Positions 7,670 to 13,797 of a stretch of 33,453 nt of DNA are shown piece after piece. The position numbers and the translations under genes were made by a program. Location of the stretch: positions 1-33,453 of the forward strand of contig CANJZQ010000026.1 of the NCBI GenBank assembly GCA_947479535.1. The letters are read 5' to 3'. Below the pieces are notes generated by a model. That model did not search any database. It saw only the letters and a list, made by a program, of their open reading frames with translations, and had not been told where the DNA came from. How positions within the stretch are numbered: position 1 is the first letter of the stretch; the number at the start of each line of letters is the position of its first letter. The DNA comes from Oligoflexales bacterium. GTDB taxonomy: Bacteria > Bdellovibrionota_B > Oligoflexia > Oligoflexales > RGVZ01.

Positions 7670-9017
7670 GAACTTCTCCTACTGCCATAACAGAGCCACA
7701 CACCACCCACGGAAATTGGTCCGTGGAATTTGTCGCAGCGAGGGTGTCGCGCATCATTCTCACCGCCCCCGTGAAATCATCCGCAAGGGGGAGGAGATCA
7801 CGATAGCCGCTGGGAATTGCCTCCCGGTTCAAGCCACGATCATTTGTAATTTTAAATAGCACAATGGGGTGCAGCTTTCTCGACAAAACATCAAGTATCC
7901 CAGCAATATCCTTGTCCCTCAGAATGGAGACAATCCCAGGGACCTTGGTGTCAGGACCAAACTTTTGGACAAGAGCTTCAACGAATTTTGTCGCTCCGTG
8001 TGGATTGTGGCAAACATCAAACAAAATCTCCCGGGGCTCCTTGGCGCCGGGGACAAGTGAGGTCACTTGATGGAACCTGCCGCACAAAGCTGGAGCCCAC
8101 GGCCCCTCCGGTTGGGAGAAACCGCTGAATAGAGACTCGATCTCACCAGGACTTCCCCAAGGGACGCCAGATCTGCGGCCATGTGACCATAAAAACCAAC
8201 ACGCCGTCGCTGCAGCCACAGCAAAGTTCTGCACCAGGTAAGGAGCCACTCCCTCAAAAAATTCCGGAAGTGTGGCCGTCATGTGAATACCGGGCGAGGG
8301 ATTGAAATAAAATTGCCCGCCTTCGACCCCGAAATCACGCCCGGCAAGGTAAAGATCGGCTGACCGGACTTCAGCCGCTGCCGCAATCACCTTAAATGCG
8401 TCCTTGTCATCGCGATCCATCGCAGAAAAACCAATAAATACCGGGCACCCAGGATGGATGATTCCAGCCTTCTCCAATGCAATCTGGGAAATGCTGCCCC
8501 CAAGGTATTCGATGTGATCGATACCAATGCTGGTGATGATGCTGGCCTCAGGCCTCACAATATTTGTCGCATCAAGACGGCCGCCAAGTCCGACTTCAAG
8601 GACATTTAAATCTGATTTGCGATTGCGCCACGTCAAAAAGCCAAGCAGCAGCGATGCCTCAAAAAACGAGAGTTCAGCCCAAAGACCCGGGTCGACTTGT
8701 GCCACGAGATTTGGGATTCCGGCCTCTAATTCATTTTCCGTCACAGGACGGTCCGACATCTGAATCCTCTCTGCGAAGGACAAAAGATGCGGCGAGGTAA
8801 ACAATCCACAGCGGAGCCCACCAAGAGCCAACAAGCGCCAAAGGAATGCCGATGTGGTGCCCTTGCCGTTGGTGCCAGCAACCAGGATGGAAGGCGTTCT
8901 GGTTGATATCCATCCCATCTGTTCATTGGCCAGTTGCACCCTGGCCAATCCCGGCTTTATCCGGGACAGGCGCTTGGCAAAAAGGTCCTCAAAACGGAGC
9001 GGGCTCGGGGAAGTCAA
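7524..9017 (-). CDS. folC: Bifunctional folylpolyglutamate / dihydrofolate synthase
   Basis: FolC joins glutamate to dihydropteroate or folates using ATP. The P-loop VAGTNGKGTTS is at residues 46-56 and is followed by GLFTSPHLLSFAERI, the folate-binding Omega-loop region. EVGLGGRLDATN and ITSIGIDHIEYLG are the Mur-ligase-type central motifs, and EKAGIIHPGCP follows them. DVCHNPHG marks the C-terminal glutamate-ligase domain. The start is TTG, four bases after the accD stop and without a Shine-Dalgarno, so translational coupling is likely; the next ATG would cut into the conserved N-terminus. The family usually ends just after GSxxxVGEVL; here about 48 extra low-complexity residues continue into the start of lptD. 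At 497 residues it is longer than E. coli FolC (422). Confidence 0.93.
   Translation of the reverse strand: MTSPSPLRFEDLFAKRLSRIKPGLARVQLANEQMGWISTRTPSILVAGTNGKGTTSAFLWRLLALGGLRCGLFTSPHLLSFAERIQMSDRPVTENELEAGIPNLVAQVDPGLWAELSFFEASLLLGFLTWRNRKSDLNVLEVGLGGRLDATNIVRPEASIITSIGIDHIEYLGGSISQIALEKAGIIHPGCPVFIGFSAMDRDDKDAFKVIAAAAEVRSADLYLAGRDFGVEGGQFYFNPSPGIHMTATLPEFFEGVAPYLVQNFAVAAATACWFLWSHGRRSGVPWGSPGEIESLFSGFSQPEGPWAPALCGRFHQVTSLVPGAKEPREILFDVCHNPHGATKFVEALVQKFGPDTKVPGIVSILRDKDIAGILDVLSRKLHPIVLFKITNDRGLNREAIPSGYRDLLPLADDFTGAVRMMRDTLAATNSTDQFPWVVCGSVMAVGEVLGRIKVANSGTHSRTPHEVAMDHALRNCLAMRGSAAVGTGGDAGANQV
7676..7680 (-). promoter_or_regulatory. Shine-Dalgarno deciding the TTG start of lptD
   Basis: AGGAG on the minus strand, six bases before the TTG at 7669, lies inside the folC reading frame (in codons for V-G-E). 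The in-frame ATGs at 7621 and 7603 lack a comparable site, so TTG is preferred. Because the bases also encode a conserved FolC segment, coincidence cannot be excluded. Confidence 0.45.
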
Positions 9018-9021
9018 AATT

Positions 9022-9879
9022 TCAGTGCCGGTGGGAGGTCGATGGCAAAAGAATATTCAAGATCTGGGCAATCGTGACCCTGAGGGAGTCCCGGTGGCAG
9101 ATCATGTCAACCATGCCGTGCTCAAGCAAAAACTCAGACCGCTGGAAACCTTCAGGCAACTTCGCCCGGATGGTTTGTTGAATCACGCGCGGACCGGCAA
9201 AACCAATAAGGGCCTTTGGCTCTGCAATGTTGATGTCACCCAACATTGCGAAACTTGCAGCAACACCGCCCGTCGTGGGGTGAGTCAGCACCGAAATGAA
9301 AGGAACACCGGCATCACGCATCTTGGCCAACGCAGCACAAGTCTTGGCCATCTGCATCAGGCTCAAGATCCCTTCTTGCATTCTAGCGCCACCAGATGAA
9401 GTGACGACCACTGCGGGCTCGCGCTTTTCCGCAGCACGCAAAAACAATCGCGCCAGCTTTTCACCAACGACAGAGCCCATGCTGCCACCCATGAACTCAA
9501 AATCAAAAACACCGAGCTGAACCGGACGCCCAGCCAACAGGCCACGCCCGGTAATGATTGCGTCATACCGGCCGGTCCGGGTGTGCATGTCACGCAATCG
9601 TTGGCGGTAAGACTTTGAATCTTTGAACTCAAGGGGATCAGGGCTGCAAAGAGATTGATCCGCCTCTTCAAAAGTATCCGGGTCCAAGAACAACAAAACG
9701 CGTTCTTCGGCGGGAAGATAAAAGTGATGATTGCATTTTGGGCAGACATTCAGATTGGCGAGAAAGTCCTTGCGGAAAACGATCTCCCCGCATTCAGAGC
9801 ACTTCTCCCACAAGCCGCTCGGCGGATCCTTCTTGAGGCTCTTCGCCAACGGTGCTTTTTCACGATTCAACCAAGCCAT
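9022..9879 (-). CDS. accD: Acetyl-CoA carboxylase carboxyltransferase subunit beta
   Basis: AccD pairs with AccA to move the carboxyl group from biotin to acetyl-CoA, the committed step of fatty-acid synthesis. Residues about 27-53 hold the zinc ribbon C-x2-C...C-x2-C (KCSECGE and CPKCNHHF). The crotonase-fold carboxyltransferase follows, with FEFMGGSMGSVVGEK, SSGGARMQEG (oxyanion and CoA-binding region), LTHPTTGGVAASFA and GFAGPRVIQQT. The length, 285 residues, is standard. The ATG at 9879 is preceded by GGGGG about nine bases upstream. The accD-folC order is a common arrangement in proteobacteria and supports both calls. The next gene starts four bases after its stop. Confidence 0.96.
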   Translation of the reverse strand: MAWLNREKAPLAKSLKKDPPSGLWEKCSECGEIVFRKDFLANLNVCPKCNHHFYLPAEERVLLFLDPDTFEEADQSLCSPDPLEFKDSKSYRQRLRDMHTRTGRYDAIITGRGLLAGRPVQLGVFDFEFMGGSMGSVVGEKLARLFLRAAEKREPAVVVTSSGGARMQEGILSLMQMAKTCAALAKMRDAGVPFISVLTHPTTGGVAASFAMLGDINIAEPKALIGFAGPRVIQQTIRAKLPEGFQRSEFLLEHGMVDMICHRDSLRVTIAQILNILLPSTSHRH

Positions 9880-9973
9880 AGGTCAATAACCCCCGACTTC
9901 CAAAAAGAAGTTGCCACACGCTAGCAAAAGGATCGCACCCGGGTCAATCAGGGAGGGCAAGAGTTTTTCGGAC

Positions 9974-10001
9974 TTGCACAACTCAAAACAGTTGGTACAC
10001 T
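9974..10001 (+). promoter_or_regulatory. Possible promoter for the Cys-rich small protein gene
   Basis: TTGCAC (9974-9979) and TACACT (9996-10001) are separated by 16 bases and lie about 90 bases before the ATG at 10094. Each box is only a partial match to the sigma-70 consensus. The rest of 9880-10093, between divergent genes, shows no RNA gene or plausible small coding frame to me. Confidence 0.28.
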
Positions 10002-10093
10002 CCCTACATAAGTAATCAATTAGAAAAAGCTTTTTGGCATGGCCTGCTCTAAGAATCAGGCGCAATGAACGTATCCAAGGAAAGGATGCTTCG

Positions 10094-10375
10094 ATGCTTT
10101 GTAAGCGTTGTCCCCATCATGTTCGCCACGGCAAGGTCGCCGCTGACGGCAAGACGATCGAATTTCAGGACCGCTGCGGACTGAAAATGAAAAGTTCGAT
10201 TGATCAGGTATGCCAGCATTTTCCATTCCCCAAAGTCTTTGATTACATCGAATGTGATGTGTACAAGGCGACGTTTAAAAGTACGGGAATCAAAAATGAT
10301 GTGGTGCCCACGTCCGACTTTCTTTATTCGGACAACTTCCACAGCCAGCCGATCACCGATATGGAACTGCTGTAG
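10094..10375 (+). CDS. Cysteine-rich small protein, unknown function
   Basis: The 93-residue product starts at the ATG at 10094, chosen because AAAGGA lies seven bases upstream; the frame is open further upstream to 10034 without such a site. Cysteines occur at residues 3, 6, 28, 40 and 54, with histidines at 8, 9, 12 and 42. The opening C-x2-C-P-H-H and the later RCGLK, VCQHFPF and IECDVYK blocks suggest a zinc- or iron-sulfur-binding fold. There is no signal peptide or membrane segment. It sits alone between divergent accD and co-directional hup, 169 bases before the latter. I do not recognise the family. A short palindrome (10376-10391) immediately follows the stop but has no T run. Confidence 0.6.
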   Translation: MLCKRCPHHVRHGKVAADGKTIEFQDRCGLKMKSSIDQVCQHFPFPKVFDYIECDVYKATFKSTGIKNDVVPTSDFLYSDNFHSQPITDMELL

Positions 10376-10544
10376 CCTTGCAATTGCGAGGCAGCAGAAT
10401 CAGGTTGATCCCGGGCAACCATAACGATAGATTCCTGATCAAGATTGATTTTAATAATCATCGCCACGACTCATCTGACTGCAAAATTTTTTGCGCAGGT
10501 GTTCCGTGGCGGTTTTATGAACCAACACTGAGGGGTAGCCTAGA

Positions 10545-10817
10545 ATGAATCGCGCTGAACTTATCGAATCGATGGCCAACGAGACCAAGATGACCAAAAG
10601 CTCCTGCGAAGCCTGGCTGAGTGCGTTCGTTGGAACGGTTGAAAAAAACATCAAGAAACCAGACGGCGTGAAGCTCATCGGCTTCGGAACATTCACTGTT
10701 TCCAAGCGCAAAGCCCGTACGGGCCGTAATCCACAGACCGGCGAATCGATCAAGATTCCAGCACGCACCGTTCCGGTATTCCGCCCGGGCAGCGACCTCA
10801 AGGCAAAATCCAAGTAG
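10545..10817 (+). CDS. hup: HU-family DNA-binding protein
   Basis: The 90-residue protein has the standard HU length. The N-terminal helices (MNRAELIESMANETKMTK) lead to the GFGTFTVSKRKARTGRNP motif at about residues 46-63, in which the arginine-rich beta arm with RNPQTGE contacts the minor groove. The proline at the arm tip appears in the following IKIPARTVP segment, and VPVFRPGSDLK is the usual C-terminus. HU bends and compacts DNA as a dimer. GAGGGG lies nine bases before the ATG. The gene is monocistronic: it is followed by a repeat cluster that can form a long hairpin, then by a convergent gene. Confidence 0.95.
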   Translation: MNRAELIESMANETKMTKSSCEAWLSAFVGTVEKNIKKPDGVKLIGFGTFTVSKRKARTGRNPQTGESIKIPARTVPVFRPGSDLKAKSK

Positions 10818-10825
10818 CATCAAAG

Positions 10826-10966
10826 AAGGATTCTTCGGCTCCGCCTCAGAATGACGCGTTTTACCGTCATCCTGAGGCACAGCCGAAGGATCCTTTCTCG
10901 CGTCATCCTGAGGCACAGCCGAAGGATCCTTTCTCGCGTCATCCTGAGGCACAGCCGAAGGATCCT
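10826..10966. repeat. Dispersed repeat array: one inverted and three tandem copies
   Basis: Three direct copies of a unit beginning GTCATCCTGAGGCACAG and ending AAGGATCCT start at 10866, 10902 and 10938, giving an exact 36-base period; the last is 29 bases long. An inverted copy at 10826-10855 differs from them at about four positions and is separated from the first by ten bases, so the pair can fold into a hairpin of about 30 base pairs. The array fills the gap between the convergent hup and HD-protein genes, ending three bases before the latter's stop. A related copy lies at 31227-31255. Units of this GTCATyCTGAG...GAAGGATC type are known as dispersed intergenic repeats in many bacterial genomes. 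Here it probably doubles as a bidirectional terminator. Confidence 0.9.
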
Positions 10967-10969
10967 GTC

Positions 10970-12529
10970 TTAAGGAAGTTCCGCCCGCAACCGGGCACGA
11001 ACCAGATCAGGCCACGAAGTACCATCTTTCGCTTTGCCAGAAGGCACGTAAAGCCTGGTGATTTGCGCCCTGACCGCGCCCCCGTCACCAGTGTTCAGCG
11101 TGAAAAAATCCTCGATTGGATAAACCCGCGGTACTTGCCGGTCGTCTTTTTTGATCAGTCGCAGCTTAAAAAGCGAGGGCTCATCTTTTGACCCGCGGGG
11201 ACGGAAGCGCGTCAATGAATTCGCACTGGATATGCGCTCGACGGGACAACCAGCTCTCGTGATGATTTCCTCTGCCTGCGCCATCATCCCCTCACCCGCC
11301 GACAGGTCGTCCTGCCCGCTGATTTCGAAGACACGTTTCCAGATGCGCCGGTTAAGCAGCAGGTCATCCAAAGTTGCAGTGAAATCGGCAAGTTGATCTG
11401 CCTTTTTGCCCAGCCTCAATTTTGCCGCATCCAGCAAAGCCCCGTAAATGCTGTGCTCGTCAATGCGGGCGTAGAGTTCTGGATCTGCCGGCAACGTCCA
11501 TCCGGGAATGTGACGAAACAGATGCTTGATCATCGCCTCGGCTGCGACGGCAGTTTTGTGAAAATAAAGTTGCAGGTACATCGAGTGGCGAGCACGCAGA
11601 TAATCCTCAAAGGCTGCCATACCCGAAAACTGAATCGCCAAATGGACTGATTGTTCCTTTGGCTCGAAGTACATGCCCAAAGAGTTCAGAATCCGACTTT
11701 CATCGAATATCCCGTACACCACCCCGCACTCCCGGGAATCGCGCAGCAGATAGTCCATGCGATCCACATCGAATTCACCAGAGATCAACTCATGGCAGAA
11801 ACGATAGGCCCCAAATCGCCAAAGGGGCGAGCCTTCGACGGGCGGAATGTCAGGAGACATGATCGAGGCAATATCTTGCGGTTCGATTTTTATCACTTCG
11901 GGATTATCGGCGTAAACATCGCGAAACAGGCGTTCGAGCATGAGCAGGGTGAAAATCTCATGACGCACAGGCAGTTTAGCCGGATCCTTCCCAGCCTTGG
12001 CAAGGCCCTCGACCTTCTGGTTCAACCACCGGTCCAGCCAGACCGGACGCGGACTGGAAGACTCTTGCACCGTTTTCCAAGACGGCAGAAAGGCCTCTCC
12101 CGAATGGGAAAAAGGTGGATGACCAAGATCGTGAAGAAGTGCCGCCAGCCGCAACGCTTGCAGCGTGTAGGAGGATCCAAAGAAATCATCGACCATGTCA
12201 AAGGTTGGAGAGAGCAAGCCGTGCCCGCCACTGCTTCGGATTTCCCGATCAGGATAGTCGCTGAATTGACGGGCACCGGATGCGAGTCGCTTCTGATTGG
12301 CCCACAGTTTTTCCCAAGCAATGCCCGCAAGATGCATGACACCCAGTGAGTGCTCGAATCTTGAATGGGATGCACCGGGAAAAACATACTGCAAGAAAGC
12401 CAGTTGTTTGATGCGACGCAAACGCTGCACATACGGATGGGAAAGGACCCGGTCTTCAAGGTCAGAAACATCAATGGTGCCGTGAACGTTTTCACGAATT
12501 CGACGGACAATCGGAAGTTGAATGGACAC
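10970..12529 (-). CDS. HD-domain phosphohydrolase, dGTPase/SAMHD1-like
   Basis: The 519-residue protein carries the dNTP-triphosphohydrolase-type HD signature: a conserved opening with LRRIKQLAFLQYVFPGASHSRFEHSLG (His55, Arg57, His60), the metal-binding HD pair at residues 133-134 in ALLHDLGHPPFSH, and the downstream DVDRMDYLLRDS that supplies the last metal-binding Asp. This layout matches cytosolic enzymes that hydrolyse dNTPs to nucleosides plus triphosphate, although many homologues are uncharacterised and substrate cannot be read from sequence. The GTG start has GGAGG nine bases upstream. It lies 15 bases after the DHODH-like gene on the same strand, so they are probably co-transcribed. 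The C-terminal 170 residues or so are variable. Confidence 0.85.
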   Translation of the reverse strand: MSIQLPIVRRIRENVHGTIDVSDLEDRVLSHPYVQRLRRIKQLAFLQYVFPGASHSRFEHSLGVMHLAGIAWEKLWANQKRLASGARQFSDYPDREIRSSGGHGLLSPTFDMVDDFFGSSYTLQALRLAALLHDLGHPPFSHSGEAFLPSWKTVQESSSPRPVWLDRWLNQKVEGLAKAGKDPAKLPVRHEIFTLLMLERLFRDVYADNPEVIKIEPQDIASIMSPDIPPVEGSPLWRFGAYRFCHELISGEFDVDRMDYLLRDSRECGVVYGIFDESRILNSLGMYFEPKEQSVHLAIQFSGMAAFEDYLRARHSMYLQLYFHKTAVAAEAMIKHLFRHIPGWTLPADPELYARIDEHSIYGALLDAAKLRLGKKADQLADFTATLDDLLLNRRIWKRVFEISGQDDLSAGEGMMAQAEEIITRAGCPVERISSANSLTRFRPRGSKDEPSLFKLRLIKKDDRQVPRVYPIEDFFTLNTGDGGAVRAQITRLYVPSGKAKDGTSWPDLVRARLRAELP

Positions 12530-12544
12530 TGGCGATAACCTCCA

Positions 12545-13696
12545 TCAGGGACTGTAAAAGGCCCCGACACATTCGCTAATTCGCGTCGCCCCAAAACGCC
12601 TCATCTCGGCGTGCAGCTCTGTCCGGATCGACCTCGCCGCCGTTGGCCCGCGCAACCATAGGGCTGTCATGATTTCCACCGCCGTAGCGCCCCTCAAAAT
12701 CTTCTGAAAGGCCTCTTCACCGTTGGTGATTCCACCCGATCCAATCATGGGCAACTCCCCCTTGTGAACAGCCCATGCCCATTCGAGCATTTGGTTGGTC
12801 GCCGACAAGGCTTGCGATCCTGAAACAACCGCTGGCTCTGGCCACGATACGTTGCGCGAAGAGCCAGCAATGATTCCCTGATATCCCAACTCCGCGATGG
12901 TTTCGACCATGTTTTGGAAAACGTGCTGTCCGCATCCTGGGGCCAATTTGACCCACACCGGAAAACCATGAAGCAGGGCCGCTTCCGAGGCCAATGTTCC
13001 CAGAATGTTAACGATCATGGCCGCCTGAACGGCATTGGCCTGGTCTGCGCGAGGAAGCCCCCACGACAGGACCACCGGAAGTGGCTTGCGGGATATTTGA
13101 TTGGACGACTCCAAACCCTTGCCTTGATTGAGCCGTTGAAATGCAGCCAGAACTCGGGCAACGGCCCTGACCGCGCCATCGTGCAACGGCACCTCGATAT
13201 TGATTGCCAAGGGACGAGCACCCGAAAATGCCCCCGAAAATCTGCCAGAAAATTCGCCGACGCGATGGATCACCTGGTCCAGGGTCGCGCCACCACATGG
13301 CCATGAGGCCAAAGCAGCTTTACTCGCGTGGATCCCGCCCAGAACGATGCCCCGCCCCGTTCTGTCTCCCCTTGCCGGAATGCCAGGACAATTGTCCGAC
13401 AGTTGAATGGAACCCACCTCCGCAAAGGACACACCCATTGGCCCTAAGGCCCGCAGTCGCGCCCCATCTCGCTCAAACCCCGCCCCAAGTCCGACCGGAT
13501 GGGCCAGTTTTCCAAAGCCAGGAAGATCCACAGAAAGGGCGTGGTCCACCAATGAAACAGGAGACTCAAAGGAATCAGCGAAGCCTGATGCCGCCACCAT
13601 GGCTGAAAGTCCGGCCCGACGCGACCATTCCGGTGGCAACAACCGGAAAAGTGCGGCGCCTGCAGAACTCAATTGCTGTTTTACGGGATCATTCAC
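12545..13696 (-). CDS. Divergent dihydroorotate-dehydrogenase-like flavoprotein
   Basis: The fold is recognisable as a class 2 DHODH TIM barrel. HPVGLGAGFERDG (residues 66-78) parallels NPVGLAAGFDKDG; FAEVGSI follows; VKLAP (248-252) keeps the FMN-contacting Lys; IIAGSSRN replaces the usual ATNTT; and MIGSGGITNGEEAF (317-330) with the following ALWLRGP is the phosphate-binding end. The middle, where PyrD has INISSPNTPG with the catalytic serine, reads VVLSWGLPRAD, and the NIGKNK segment reads NIEVPL. The orotate-binding asparagines are therefore largely lost. FMN binding is plausible but dihydroorotate oxidation is doubtful. The GTG start is preceded by a G-rich GAGGGGGGG. The HD-protein gene follows 15 bases later. 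Whether a canonical pyrD exists elsewhere cannot be seen here. Confidence 0.7.
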   Translation of the reverse strand: MNDPVKQQLSSAGAALFRLLPPEWSRRAGLSAMVAASGFADSFESPVSLVDHALSVDLPGFGKLAHPVGLGAGFERDGARLRALGPMGVSFAEVGSIQLSDNCPGIPARGDRTGRGIVLGGIHASKAALASWPCGGATLDQVIHRVGEFSGRFSGAFSGARPLAINIEVPLHDGAVRAVARVLAAFQRLNQGKGLESSNQISRKPLPVVLSWGLPRADQANAVQAAMIVNILGTLASEAALLHGFPVWVKLAPGCGQHVFQNMVETIAELGYQGIIAGSSRNVSWPEPAVVSGSQALSATNQMLEWAWAVHKGELPMIGSGGITNGEEAFQKILRGATAVEIMTALWLRGPTAARSIRTELHAEMRRFGATRISECVGAFYSP

Positions 13697-13737
13697 GCTG
13701 GCCCCCCCTCATTCGAGCAATTGCGCCAAGGAACGTG

Positions 13738-13743
13738 TATAAT
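13738..13743 (+). promoter_or_regulatory. Consensus -10 box of the coiled-coil protein gene
   Basis: A perfect TATAAT, preceded directly by TG, lies 54 bases upstream of the ATG at 13798 in the region between two divergent genes. No good -35 is seen at 16-18 bases spacing, so the promoter may depend on the TG or on an activator. Confidence 0.5.
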
Positions 13744-13797
13744 GATTCTACGCCGATTATTTTATGAAAGTCACAACCCGACCAGCGGAGATCGATA

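Noticed and set aside
9883-10065. Minus-strand 60-residue frame with four Cys upstream of accD
   Set aside because: No ribosome-binding site and unconvincing composition; it sits in a probable promoter region.
10376-10391. Palindrome after the Cys-rich small gene as a terminator
   Set aside because: The stem is imperfect and no T run follows, so termination is not supported.
10515-10952. Minus-strand frame with repeated acidic DDARKDPSAV-like units
   Set aside because: It is the translation of the intergenic repeat array and continues antisense through the HU gene; no ribosome-binding site or family.
1-13730. A 13-base match, CAATTGCGCCAAG, at 1-13 and 13718-13730, with shorter relatives near 10381 and 30225
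   Set aside because: Short, in different contexts (two coding, two intergenic), without symmetry or flanking similarity; likely chance.
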